From assembly GCF_003205875.1 (NCBI RefSeq), contig NZ_PUBZ01000105.1:1-48562 (forward strand): a stretch of 48,562 nucleotides of DNA, given 5' to 3'. The notes beneath the pieces were generated by a model that ran no database searches, was not told the DNA's origin, and saw only the letters and a list, made by a program, of their open reading frames with translations. The position numbers and the translations under genes were made by a program. Positions within the stretch are counted from its first letter, which is position 1; each line of letters opens with the position of its first letter. This DNA comes from Herpetosiphon llansteffanensis. Its GTDB lineage: Bacteria > Chloroflexota > Chloroflexia > Chloroflexales > Herpetosiphonaceae. Below are positions 16,720 through 25,909 of the stretch, one piece after another.

Positions 16720-17640
16720 TCAATCGGTTTCAATTCCAAGGCTGGCCAAAAACCAGTGGGGCAAGGGTTCGCGAGCGCGCAACCAAGGCGGCGGAATACA
16801 ATCGCGGCCTAAAGTTCCGGCCAAAAGCCCGCCAACAATTGCGGCCATTGAGGTAAAGTTGCCGCCAGCAGCACACACTTGCTCGATCGCTGCTGCATAA
16901 TCATCACGATAATGCACGGCACACCACAAACACCATGGCACAATCGCTTGGGCGCTATGCTGGTAGCCATTGCTCAAACGCAAGGCAATATGATGCCACA
17001 TTTGCCGATCGTTCATGGCTGCGGCTAAAGCCACGCGATGTTCAAGGCTGCTGCTCGGCAAATATTGCCCAATTTCATTCAAGATTGCCGAGGGCTGGCG
17101 CAACGGCTGATCACGCTCGCGCCAGAGAATTGCCCCAGCCACCGCGACGGCCACCGCACCAGCCACGGCCTCGGGATTGGTATGGGTGGTGAGGGCCGAA
17201 AGTTGGGCTTGTTGGGCAACGTGGCTCAGCGGCGCTTCGGCAAAAAACAGCCCCAACGGAGCTGCCCGCATGGCCGCGCCAACCCCAAACGAGCCTTGGC
17301 CATCAAACAAATTTTGGGCATCGCTCATCACGGCTGCGCCATCACGTGGTTTGGCCAATAAATGATGCATGGCGGTGCCATAATCGCGAATTGGCGTGTA
17401 GCGCAGAGCAAAATCGGCAGCCAAGGCCGCGCTATGCACCGTGCCATAATGCCATAATTGATCAACCAATGAACAAGCCATCAGGGTTGCGTCTGTCCAC
17501 AGCCATGGTGCTGGCAAAAGGCTTGGTTGCTCGGCGACGGCAAGGCCGGTTTGGACCTGTTGCCAAAGCTGTTGGCCATAGGCTTCACCAACCGATAAGC
17601 CCTTTAATGCCGCTAGCATGCGCTGTTGTGCTGCTGTCAT
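16720..17640 (-). CDS. Degenerate ADP-ribosylglycohydrolase paralogue (probable pseudoenzyme)
   Basis: A 306-residue ARH-fold protein clearly related to the one at 12047-12973: the GQGSFG...GAAMRAAPLG loop, the THTNPEAVAGAVAVAVA helix and the IPPPWLRAREPLP tail align by eye. The metal ligands are changed: GDALG is GEAYG (E19), WTDDT is WTDAT (A51), and GDCDTT is GGNFTSM, so both aspartates and the first threonine are lost (N261, T263, S264). It therefore probably binds ADP-ribose or a related nucleotide without hydrolysing it, or binds protein partners. AAGGA lies 6 nt before the ATG at 17640; another ATG two codons up is too close. The gene is 8 nt after the alpha-E gene and 23 nt before the transglutaminase gene, so it is a true operon member. 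Confidence 0.85.
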   Translation of the reverse strand: MTAAQQRMLAALKGLSVGEAYGQQLWQQVQTGLAVAEQPSLLPAPWLWTDATLMACSLVDQLWHYGTVHSAALAADFALRYTPIRDYGTAMHHLLAKPRDGAAVMSDAQNLFDGQGSFGVGAAMRAAPLGLFFAEAPLSHVAQQAQLSALTTHTNPEAVAGAVAVAVAGAILWRERDQPLRQPSAILNEIGQYLPSSSLEHRVALAAAMNDRQMWHHIALRLSNGYQHSAQAIVPWCLWCAVHYRDDYAAAIEQVCAAGGNFTSMAAIVGGLLAGTLGRDCIPPPWLRAREPLPHWFLASLGIETD

Positions 17641-17648
17641 GATCATCC

Positions 17649-18593
17649 TTAAACCAATGCTGTCTCAACCGGATAACTAATAAAGGTCTGATAGACGTTG
17701 GTATGAATTTGTTGGCATTGTTGTTGAATGCTAGTCAAATAGCCGCTCAAGCCATCGGCCATAATCTCATCGACTTGGCCATAATCAAGGTTGGCTTGTA
17801 AGCGTCCGGCTAAGCGCTTGACCCGATCGCCCCGCCGCCCAAGGGTATTGGCGGCAATCGCTTGAATCGAAACGGCAATTTGATCGGCGGCAAAGCGCAC
17901 CGAACGCGGCGATTCGGCGTTCAACAATAAAAACTCAGCAATTCGTTCTGGCCGAATATCAGCAGTGTATACATTACAATAGGCCTCGAACGCTGTACAG
18001 GACTTTAATAGGCCAACCCAATCTAAATAATTGGCTTGGGCATCGGCAGCGCCGCGTGGCTCGGCAAAATGCACATCAAGCAAAATTGCTGTAGCATTGG
18101 CCCGCTCAATAAACTGGCCCAAACGCAGCCAATGCCAACATTCGCCATGGCTCAAAGTTGCGGTGGTAATGCCCTGAAAGAGATGAATGCCCTCTTTCAA
18201 GACATTATGTAAAAATTCGTGCGGCTCGTGCCAAAGTTGCTCCATTGTGGTGCGTTTGACTTGCAAATAGACCCGATTGAGTTGCTCCCACATTTCCGAG
18301 CTAATTTGTTCGCGCACTTGGCGAGCATTCTCACGAGCAGCGCCAATGCAACTAACCAACGAGCCAGAATTAGTGACATCAAAGGTGAGTGCTTGCACCA
18401 AGGCATAGGTTTGGGGAAGGCCGTCATATTGCCAAGCCAAGTAGGTTTGCATGCGCTCCCAGCGGCGTTCGGCGGCGGCTGGCGTTTGGTCGAGCATCAA
18501 GGCTAAATTCACATCAAGCAAGCGAGCAGTATGCTCAGTTCGCTCAAGGTAGCGGCCAATCCAATATAGACTATCAGCAACTCGCGATAACAT
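17649..18593 (-). CDS. Alpha-E domain protein
   Basis: A 314-residue all-helical protein that begins MLSRVADSLYWIGRYLERTEHTARL, a classic alpha-E domain opening (shown in part). Alpha-E proteins (DUF403) occur next to circularly permuted ATP-grasp and transglutaminase-like genes, in clusters proposed by Iyer, Aravind and colleagues to make or attach peptides through amide ligation; the precise product is unknown. The frame continues upstream through repeat-derived sequence, but the ATG at 18593 gives the canonical family N-terminus. No catalytic residues are assigned. It is the second gene of its operon, although a 277-bp repeat-bearing gap separates it from the ATP-grasp gene. Confidence 0.9.
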   Translation of the reverse strand: MLSRVADSLYWIGRYLERTEHTARLLDVNLALMLDQTPAAAERRWERMQTYLAWQYDGLPQTYALVQALTFDVTNSGSLVSCIGAARENARQVREQISSEMWEQLNRVYLQVKRTTMEQLWHEPHEFLHNVLKEGIHLFQGITTATLSHGECWHWLRLGQFIERANATAILLDVHFAEPRGAADAQANYLDWVGLLKSCTAFEAYCNVYTADIRPERIAEFLLLNAESPRSVRFAADQIAVSIQAIAANTLGRRGDRVKRLAGRLQANLDYGQVDEIMADGLSGYLTSIQQQCQQIHTNVYQTFISYPVETALV

Positions 18594-18870
18594 GCGAAGC
18601 CCCCAGTTTTTTAATGATGATCCACGAAGAGCACAAAGAGCACGAAGAACGGAACCGCGAAGAACACGAAGAGCGCGAAGGTTAAATTTTTTCGCCACAG
18701 ATTGGCACAGATGATTGGGATTAGGTTCGTGCCAGCCCAAAACCCGTAGCCCGACCCCCGATCTCTCTGTTGTATGTTCTATGCTCTATGTTCTATGCTC
18801 TCATTTCATCCTTTTGATTTCTGACTTCTGACTTTCGTGCTTCATCCCTCATAATTCATCCCTCATCCTT
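18594..18870. repeat. Repeat-rich gap inside the ATP-grasp operon
   Basis: The 277-bp gap contains a GAAGAGCACAAAGAGCACGA-type tract (18626-18680), TTCGCCACAGATTGGCACAG (18701-18720), C-rich CCCGACCCCCGATC, and TGTTCTATGCTCTATGTTCT-type and TCATCCCTCATAATTCATCC-type tandem motifs. These are short dispersed intergenic repeats of the kind seen elsewhere in this window, not coding. They may split the operon or add an internal promoter. Confidence 0.6.
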
Positions 18871-20313
18871 CTAATAAAGCACCCATGTATCTTTGCTGCC
18901 GCCGCCTTGCGATGAATTGACGACCAGCGAGCCACGGCGCAAGGCCACCCGCGTGAGGCCACCGGGCACGATGCTAATTTGATCGCCAAACAAAATGTAG
19001 GGCCGTAAATCAACATGGCGCGATTCGAGTTGGCCATCGATAAAACATGGAGCTTTGGAAAGCGCAAGCGTTGGCTGGGCAATGTAGTTGCGGGGATTAG
19101 CAATAATTCGATCGCGAAACTGAGCGCGTTGTTCAAGCGTGCTATGTGGCCCAATCAACATATCATAGCCGCCCGATTCGCCGACCGCCTTGACCACCAA
19201 TGAATCTAAATTATGCAACACATGCTGGCGTTGACGATCATCGCTCAGCAAGAAGGTTTCAACGTTGGGCAAAATCGGATCTTGATCAAGGTAAAATTTG
19301 ATCATCGCTGGCACATAGGCATAAATTGCCTTATCGTCGGCCACGCCTGTGCCCAAAGCATTGGCCAACGCAACATTGCCAGCGCGATAGGCATTCAGCA
19401 AGCCAGCAACGCCCAACATCGAATCATGGCGAAAAGCCAAGGGATCGATAAATTCATCATCGACCCGCCGATAAATCACATCGACGCGGCGCAAGCCAGC
19501 AGTGGTGCGCATATACACCACGTTGTCGTGGACGATCAAATCGCGGCCTTCGACCAATTCCACGCCCATTTGGCGAGCTAAAAAGGTGTGTTCATAATAG
19601 GCCGAATTAAAAACCCCTGGCGTGAGCAACACAATCGTTGGGTCGCTGCGGCCTTGGGGAGCCAACGAACGCAAGGTTGCCAACAACGCTTGGCCATAAT
19701 GATCGATTGAGCGCACGCCGTAGCTAGCAAACAACTGCGGAAAAACTCGTTTCATCACCAAACGATTGGCCAGCATATACGAAACGCCGCTGGGAACCCG
19801 CAAATTATCTTCGAGCACAGCAAATTGGCCGCTTGGCAAGCGAATCAAATCGGTGCCGACAATCGAAATATAGCGATCGCGTGGCACGCTCACGCCGCGC
19901 ATTTGGCGCGAAAAATGACGACAGCTATAGACCAATTCACGCGGCACAATGCCAGCCTTTAAAATCGTTTCTTCATGATAAATATCGCGCAAAAACAAAT
20001 TTAATGCTGTTACCCGTTGGGCCAAGCCACGCTCAATCGTATCCCATTCTTTGGCTGTGAGAATGCGCGGCAGCAAATCGTAGGGGAAAATTCGCTCGGT
20101 GCCTTCATCGCGCCCATAAACGGTGAACGTAATGCCTTGATTGAGAAACGCCAAATCGGCTGCTTGCTGGCGACGAGCCAACTCATCGGGCGGCAATTCG
20201 CGCAAGCGTTCCGCGAGTAGCCGATAGTGCGGTCGCGGCGTGTTTGGGCTAAGCAACAACTCATCGTAAGCGGTTTCGAGCTGATACTGACGAAAAGGGG
20301 CGACATCGGGCAT
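18871..20313 (-). CDS. Circularly permuted ATP-grasp family protein
   Basis: A 480-residue protein of the circularly permuted ATP-grasp type 2 family (DUF404/DUF407). Typical stretches are seen: [99 protein letters not shown] and [20 protein letters not shown] (the Lys and Glu likely contact ATP). The family is thought to form amide or peptide bonds from an acyl-phosphate intermediate. The ATG has AAGGAG 7 nt upstream. It is the first gene of the operon with alpha-E, the degenerate ARH and transglutaminase. Relatives often also carry a proteasome-like hydrolase, not seen here. Confidence 0.92.
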   Translation of the reverse strand: MPDVAPFRQYQLETAYDELLLSPNTPRPHYRLLAERLRELPPDELARRQQAADLAFLNQGITFTVYGRDEGTERIFPYDLLPRILTAKEWDTIERGLAQRVTALNLFLRDIYHEETILKAGIVPRELVYSCRHFSRQMRGVSVPRDRYISIVGTDLIRLPSGQFAVLEDNLRVPSGVSYMLANRLVMKRVFPQLFASYGVRSIDHYGQALLATLRSLAPQGRSDPTIVLLTPGVFNSAYYEHTFLARQMGVELVEGRDLIVHDNVVYMRTTAGLRRVDVIYRRVDDEFIDPLAFRHDSMLGVAGLLNAYRAGNVALANALGTGVADDKAIYAYVPAMIKFYLDQDPILPNVETFLLSDDRQRQHVLHNLDSLVVKAVGESGGYDMLIGPHSTLEQRAQFRDRIIANPRNYIAQPTLALSKAPCFIDGQLESRHVDLRPYILFGDQISIVPGGLTRVALRRGSLVVNSSQGGGSKDTWVLY

Positions 20314-20561
20314 AGCGTGCTCCTTGCAGTCGGTTCATCGTTGAAGGGCTTGCGGCATCATCGCCAAAATGGGGGGAAAGAAGATGGTCTATAGTACCGA
20401 ATCTCAGGCGTTTTCGTCAAGCAGCGAGCTACGTAGGGCCTTGGTAAAGCGCTTTGTTGCGGCGTTATGCCACGAAGATTAAAACTTGCATAGATAGCCT
20501 GATCGGTGTAAGGTACAGGCGCGATGTCCAGCACGCGTGGGAGGCTGGCAGTTTCGAGGGT

Positions 20562-21371
20562 ATGATCGTGCCAAGCTTCCAGCAGATTTGGGAACGTGTT
20601 TCTTTCTTAGCTGTACTCGACATTCTGCTTGTTGCTGCCTTGATTTTTTGGCTGCTCGGGGTGATTCGCGGCACGCGGGCGGTGCAATTGTTGCGTGGGG
20701 TTGGCATTTTGGTGGTGGTTGCCCTACTTGCAGGCTCAACCTTACCGCTCACCACCTTGCGCTGGATCATTCGCGAAGCCCTCAGCCCCGCTCTTTTTGT
20801 AGCAATTCCAATTTTATTTCAACCTGAATTACGCCGCGCTTTAGAATCATTAGGCCGCACTGGCGAATGGTTTAATCGTTTTGGCAGCACCAATCGCTCC
20901 GAAGTCGAGGAGATGATCAACACGATTTCGCGGGCAGCTAAGCAATTATCTCAACAGGGCATTGGAGCATTGATGGTGATTGAGCGCGACACCGGCTTGC
21001 AAGAATACGCCGACCGTGGCGTGATTGTCGATTCGCGCATCTCGGTGCCATTGCTGGTGAATATTTTCTTTCCCAACGCGCCACTGCACGATATGGCGGT
21101 GCTGTTTCGGCGCAACCGCATTTTGGCTGCCAACTGTGTGTTGCCACTGAGCGAAAACGTGGTTGGCAGCACCCGCTATGGCACACGCCACCGCGCCGCC
21201 TTGGGCATTAGTGAACAATCTGATGCAATTTCGGTGATCGTTTCGGAAGAGACAGGCAGCATTTCGATTACCCACGATGGCCGCATGGTGCGCCACCTAA
21301 CTGAAGGCCGCTTACGCAAACTGTTAGCAGGCTTATTGCGCGTCGAACTAAGCGAGGAGGAAGAGGCATGA
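20562..21371 (+). CDS. cdaA: Diadenylate cyclase CdaA
   Basis: A 269-residue membrane enzyme that makes cyclic di-AMP from two ATP. Three hydrophobic helices (about 15-35, 42-60, 76-90) precede the DAC domain. The two catalytic motifs are PNAPLHDMAVL (D177, with Met178 in place of the usual Gly of DGA) and GTRHRAALGISE (R209-H210-R211). The frame opens further upstream, but the ATG at 20562 gives a family-like N-terminus; the GAGGG just before it is close, so the exact start is not certain. The next gene, cdaR-like, overlaps by ATGA, so the two are coupled as in Firmicutes cdaA-cdaR. A weak promoter-like TTGCAT-N17-TAAGGT lies at 20486-20514. Confidence 0.92.
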   Translation: MIVPSFQQIWERVSFLAVLDILLVAALIFWLLGVIRGTRAVQLLRGVGILVVVALLAGSTLPLTTLRWIIREALSPALFVAIPILFQPELRRALESLGRTGEWFNRFGSTNRSEVEEMINTISRAAKQLSQQGIGALMVIERDTGLQEYADRGVIVDSRISVPLLVNIFFPNAPLHDMAVLFRRNRILAANCVLPLSENVVGSTRYGTRHRAALGISEQSDAISVIVSEETGSISITHDGRMVRHLTEGRLRKLLAGLLRVELSEEEEA

Positions 21372-22765
21372 ATAAGCTTGCAGGCAGTCCATTACGCGCC
21401 TTCGTTGCCGCAGTTTTGGCCAGCATTATTTGGGTTTTCGTCAGTTTCACCGAAAATCCGCAACAAGTTACGCCATTTACCAATTTGCCAATTCGCGCCG
21501 AAGGCCTCAGCAGCTCGTTAACCTTGGTCGATGGCGAAGGCCGCCCCATTCCCGTGCCCGATGATGTTGTCAACTTAAGTGTTTCTGGGCCACAAGATAC
21601 GATTACCCGCATTACCAAGCAAAATGTGCAGCCATTTATTAATGTTGCTGGATTGGAGCCTGGCTCGCATGAAGTTGCTGTCCAAGCACGCAGCATTCCC
21701 AGCCGCTCCGATCTCGATTTCCAAAGCTTTCAGCCTGCGACGGTCTTGGTACAAATTGAGCAAATTATTACTGCCTCGCTGCCGCTAACGATTACCACCG
21801 AAGGCCAGCCGCCAACCAGCTACGAGGCAAGTTTGCCAATTGCCAGCGTCAATGGCGAGATGATCAAGCAGGTGACAATCACCGGACCAGCCAGCCAAGT
21901 GAACAAGGTCGTTGGCGGCGAAATTACGCTGGATCTTTCATCGCAAACCAGCAATTTGCGTACGCGGCGCAATATTACGGCGGTGGATCTTGCTGGGCGC
22001 GATGTAGAAGGCGTGACGGTTAGCCCTGAGATTGCAGATATTGAAGTGCGCATTTTATCCAGCAGCGGCATCAAACGAGTGCCAATTATCTACACCACGC
22101 TCAATGGGCCACCAGCAGGCTATCGCGCCGATGTGGTGCTTGAACCAGCTTTTGTGACATTAATTGGCAGCGCCCAGCGTTTAACTGAGGTCGAATTTGT
22201 CGAAACCCAACCGCTTAATCTGCCAAATGCAACCCAAAGTTACACCGCAACCATCAAATTGCGTTTTCCCATTGGGGTTACGCCGCGCGATGCCCAAGCA
22301 GCAGATAGCACCATTGCCACTGTGCGCTTTGTGCCAATTAACACCGAAATTGTGCTGACGCTCCCGTTAGTGCCACGCAATTTGCCTGGCGGCTTAGAGT
22401 TAAATTACCAACCACGCCAAATTGAGGTAACGCTGCGTGGCAATGCCCAAAATTTGCAAAACCTCAGCGATTTGGCCTTAGTGCTTGATCTGGCTGGGCG
22501 GACTGCTGGCAGCTATAGCATTCAACCAAGCCTCAATCTCCCAAGCGGCGTGAGTTTGGCCAAGCCGCTGAGCGTGATTCAGGTTACCCTCAGCCCAATT
22601 AGCATCCCAACCAACGAGCCAGCAAGCCCAACCAACCCGATCAACCCAACCGAACCAAGCGCGCCAGAGGCGACACCTGTCAGCACGCCAACCGTGACCG
22701 AACCAATCAGCCCGACCGAGCCAATTAGCCCGACCGAGCCGATTTCACCAACATTAACGCCTTAG
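21368..22765 (+). CDS. cdaR: YbbR-domain protein, CdaR-like regulator of CdaA
   Basis: A 465-residue protein with a short cytoplasmic start, one transmembrane helix (about 9-27, RAFVAAVLASIIWVFVSF) and about four YbbR repeats outside the membrane. CdaR-type proteins bind CdaA and tune c-di-AMP synthesis. The last 55 residues form a Pro/Thr/Ser/Glu linker with direct repeats of PTEPIS, suggesting a wall-spanning or disordered tail. The ATG overlaps the cdaA stop. The TAG stop overlaps the TAA stop of the converging SARP gene. Confidence 0.88.
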   Translation: MNKLAGSPLRAFVAAVLASIIWVFVSFTENPQQVTPFTNLPIRAEGLSSSLTLVDGEGRPIPVPDDVVNLSVSGPQDTITRITKQNVQPFINVAGLEPGSHEVAVQARSIPSRSDLDFQSFQPATVLVQIEQIITASLPLTITTEGQPPTSYEASLPIASVNGEMIKQVTITGPASQVNKVVGGEITLDLSSQTSNLRTRRNITAVDLAGRDVEGVTVSPEIADIEVRILSSSGIKRVPIIYTTLNGPPAGYRADVVLEPAFVTLIGSAQRLTEVEFVETQPLNLPNATQSYTATIKLRFPIGVTPRDAQAADSTIATVRFVPINTEIVLTLPLVPRNLPGGLELNYQPRQIEVTLRGNAQNLQNLSDLALVLDLAGRTAGSYSIQPSLNLPSGVSLAKPLSVIQVTLSPISIPTNEPASPTNPINPTEPSAPEATPVSTPTVTEPISPTEPISPTEPISPTLTP

Positions 22766-25680
22766 TCCAAAGCGCGTTTTTGTAACGCTTGCAATTCCGC
22801 CGACGGATCAAGCCCATATTCGGCGAGGGCTTTACGATGCCGCTCGTAAATTGCCAATGCTTCAGGCCGCCGACCTTGATTAATCTCAAGGTTCATAGCC
22901 AGCACTACCGCTCGCTCATTCAAGAGGTCTAGTTTCATGGCCTGGTCAAAAGCTTCCCGTGCTTGGTCAAAACGCTGTGCATCATACCATTGAACGCCAA
23001 TCGCGATCCAAATTTCAGCGCCACGTTGGGCAAGCAGCTTGCGCTCACCCTCAATCCATGGTGCGTAATAGCCAGGCAAAAAGACTTGGCTGGCATAATC
23101 AGCAGCAACTTGCAAGCGATCAAGGTTGGTTTCGGAGCCTTGCAAATAGGTATGCTTAATTACCGAAATATCAGCATCGATCTCAGAGAGCGGAAAGCAT
23201 AAGCGATAGATTGATCCATCATAAACCACACAATCGGGCAGTTTTTTACGGGTGCGCTGCAACATTTTGCGCCAGCCATCATCGCTGCTATCAAAGCCCC
23301 AAATTTTTTCGCGCAGTTCATCAGCAGTCATGCCGCTGGGATTCAACAGCAATAAGGCAATTAATAAAATCCCTTGTTTGGGAATCTTCACAGCTGTGCC
23401 ATGCATTTCAACCCGCGCTTGGCCCATCAAGCGAATAACCAATTTCGGTGCTTGGATAACTGGTAAATTATGATGCAGCACCCGCGCAGCAAACGGCGAA
23501 TTCCATTCGGTATACGCTTCCTGCACCAATTCTGGCAAATGGCTGGTTAGTGCCGAAAGCAAAATTGGCAAGCCGCTGCGGCCTTCAATAATCAATTCAT
23601 CAAGCGATTTCCACGCCTGGCGAGCTTCGCCAAGTTCGTGGCGCTGCCAAAATGCCTCGCTCAACAATAGATAGAGCAGACCCTTGGCTAATGATCCTTC
23701 GTTATCAAGCCCCGCCAAGGCCCGTTGCAACAGTGGAATCGTGCCATCAATTTTGAGGCTTAAGTTGGCGGCACTGCGCGCCACCGCCAACCATGCCTGA
23801 TCAAGCGGATTTTGGGCGGTCGTGGTATCGATCTCAAGTAATAAGCGCTGCAATTGATCAAGCGAACTATGACGAGTTGCTTGCGATTCTAAGGCCAAGG
23901 CATAGGTCAAAATATGATAATCGACCATATTGCTATTGCGTAATTGCTCACGCGCCAAGCGATAGCGCCCGATTGCACTCGTCCAATCGCGCTCAGCCAG
24001 CGCCACATCGCCGAGTGTGACCAACGCGCCATTTGCCGCCCGCTTATCAGCAAGCATGCCGTTGTCGTAGGCTTGTTGGGCATAGCGTGCTGCATCGCTA
24101 ATTTGGCCTTGATGCAATGCCACCAGCGCCCGCAAATTGAGCGTTTGCGATAAGCCTGCTGGCGCAGCCATTTCTTCCCATAATGAGGTAGCTTGGCGCA
24201 AAAGCCGATCAGCCAGCGAATAGCGTCCGGCGCGGGCCGCAGCATTAGCATAATCACCCAAAATCAACCCCAGCAACCGGTTAATGCCCGAGCCTTCAAT
24301 ATAGTTGTAGGCGCGCTCAAAGTTGGCAATTGCTGCATCATCTTGGCCCAAAGAGGCCAAATAAATTGCATGAGTGCGCAAAACCCGCGCTTGATCGTCG
24401 GGAGCTAAATCAGGATCGTTCAAATAGGGCTGAATTAAGCTATCAGCTTCACGAATTGAGCCTTGTGCCCGCAACATATCGGCCTTGAGCAAGCGCAACA
24501 TGCGTTGATCATCTGGCTGTTGATGAATGCCCAAGAGCTGATTGACCAAAATCAAGGCTTTTTCTGCGTTACGCTCGCCAAGATGATAACTCCGCGCCAG
24601 CAACCAGCCAACTTTCGGCGCAAGTTGCTGCACCGGAACCTCATGCAATGCCTTCACAAGCTCGCCAAAAAAACGCTGGTTGTTAACAAGATGCAGCTGT
24701 TGGATCAGCGTATGGTTGATCACATCCCAGCGTTGCAAACGTTGCATCTGGTGCACAAATGGCACCAATTGCTGCTGCGCGAGATACCATACGCCAGCCT
24801 GTTCAAACAACGGGGTCAAATAGCCAGCCGAGGCATGTGAGCGCTTGCGCAAACCAAGCTCAGCCAACGGTTGCAAGCGGAGATTGGATTCAAAGACCAA
24901 GCCCGCCGCTTCCCAGCTCAGCAATAAACGGGCTACATCGTCATTCGGCAACAAGCCTTGGAGCAACTCAAGCGAATCGCTGGCTAGCCAAAGCCATGCT
25001 TCAAGCAGATTGCGCAGTTGTGCTGGCAGCCGCCCCATCACATCTTGCATCACCCATTCAAGCGACGAAGGCTGAAGCGTGCCAGAGCGATTGAGCGCAA
25101 AAATACAGGGTGCAACCCAGCCCTCAGTTAAACCGATCAGCTGATCAGCTTGGGCTTGGGTTAGGCTGAGTTGGCGCTTTTGAGCCAATTCGATCAATTC
25201 GGCACTGGTGAAAGCCAGCTCTTTTGCACCGATCACCAGTAGTTGCTGCCGAATGATCCATTGTTGAATCATGGGGTGTTGGGGAATCGAAAGCGAGCTG
25301 GCGACGACATGCAATGCCGGATTTTTCAATAAGTCGGCCAGCCATGCATGCTCAGGCAAAAACGCGCCCCAGGCATCCAAAAGCTGGTCAAGGTCGTCGA
25401 TCAAAATCCAGGTTGGCTGGCGGATAGCTAAAAGTTGCTCAAGCTGTTGCTCGCTGGCTAAGCCAAGTTGCTGCGCAATTGATTGCAGCATCGCATGGGG
25501 ATCATTGGGCGCTGGATCAAGCCGAATCATCGCATAGGGAGCATTGATGGAATGCTTAAGTGCCTCTAATACGGTCGACTTGCCACTACTCGGCAAGCCA
25601 ATGATTAAGACTACCCGTGGCTCATGTTGGGTCAAGCGAAGTAAACGTGGGCGTTCAACATAGGTCGGATAAAAACTCAT
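22762..25680 (-). CDS. SARP/BTAD-family transcriptional activator with P-loop ATPase and TPRs
   Basis: A 972-residue STAND-type regulator. The N-terminus is an NTPase: VVLIIGLPSSGKSTVLEAL (Walker A) and PTWILIDDLDQLLDAWG (Walker B). A long middle (about 330-730) is made of TPR-like helical pairs (for example AIANFERAYNYIEGSG and SDAARYAQQAYDNG). The C-terminus has an OmpR-like winged helix (about 745-815; RVEMHGTAVKIPKQG, GMTADELREKIWGF) followed by a BTAD domain (about 830-970). Such proteins activate secondary-metabolism or adaptive genes when the TPR part senses a signal; no target is evident nearby. GAGGAAAC precedes the ATG. Its stop overlaps that of cdaR. Confidence 0.9.
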   Translation of the reverse strand: MSFYPTYVERPRLLRLTQHEPRVVLIIGLPSSGKSTVLEALKHSINAPYAMIRLDPAPNDPHAMLQSIAQQLGLASEQQLEQLLAIRQPTWILIDDLDQLLDAWGAFLPEHAWLADLLKNPALHVVASSLSIPQHPMIQQWIIRQQLLVIGAKELAFTSAELIELAQKRQLSLTQAQADQLIGLTEGWVAPCIFALNRSGTLQPSSLEWVMQDVMGRLPAQLRNLLEAWLWLASDSLELLQGLLPNDDVARLLLSWEAAGLVFESNLRLQPLAELGLRKRSHASAGYLTPLFEQAGVWYLAQQQLVPFVHQMQRLQRWDVINHTLIQQLHLVNNQRFFGELVKALHEVPVQQLAPKVGWLLARSYHLGERNAEKALILVNQLLGIHQQPDDQRMLRLLKADMLRAQGSIREADSLIQPYLNDPDLAPDDQARVLRTHAIYLASLGQDDAAIANFERAYNYIEGSGINRLLGLILGDYANAAARAGRYSLADRLLRQATSLWEEMAAPAGLSQTLNLRALVALHQGQISDAARYAQQAYDNGMLADKRAANGALVTLGDVALAERDWTSAIGRYRLAREQLRNSNMVDYHILTYALALESQATRHSSLDQLQRLLLEIDTTTAQNPLDQAWLAVARSAANLSLKIDGTIPLLQRALAGLDNEGSLAKGLLYLLLSEAFWQRHELGEARQAWKSLDELIIEGRSGLPILLSALTSHLPELVQEAYTEWNSPFAARVLHHNLPVIQAPKLVIRLMGQARVEMHGTAVKIPKQGILLIALLLLNPSGMTADELREKIWGFDSSDDGWRKMLQRTRKKLPDCVVYDGSIYRLCFPLSEIDADISVIKHTYLQGSETNLDRLQVAADYASQVFLPGYYAPWIEGERKLLAQRGAEIWIAIGVQWYDAQRFDQAREAFDQAMKLDLLNERAVVLAMNLEINQGRRPEALAIYERHRKALAEYGLDPSAELQALQKRALD

Positions 25681-25850
25681 AGCAGTTTCCTCAAGATGTT
25701 TGGTACGATGCTACCCCACCAACCATTAAGCAGCACAGCGCCATTGTGCTCAAGCGTTGAGAGGCTAGGTTGTGCCAATTCGTTACCTATGTTCAATAGG
25801 ATATACCGAGCTATAGAGCACATCTATGCACGTCCTAGGCTATTTCTAGA

Positions 25851-25878
25851 TTGATTCTTGCTGTATCCACTGTATCAT
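25851..25878 (+). promoter_or_regulatory. Candidate sigma-70-type promoter for the VOC gene
   Basis: TTGATT (25851-25856), 16-bp spacer, TATCAT (25873-25878), 31 bp before the start at 25910. The rest of the 229-bp gap to the divergent SARP gene holds nothing else recognisable. Confidence 0.45.
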
Positions 25879-25909
25879 AGCAAAAGAATCATTCTGTAGT
25901 GGAGCGGTT

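Noticed and set aside
16720-17640. Calling the second ARH gene a pseudogene
   Set aside because: The frame is intact, has a good ribosome binding site and sits in a tight operon; only catalytic residues are changed, so it is a coding gene for a probable pseudoenzyme.
18389-18685. Open frame ending in HEEHKEHEERNREEHEE-type peptide
   Set aside because: Produced by the GAAGAGCACAAAGAGCACGA dispersed repeat and the reverse of the alpha-E gene, not a gene.
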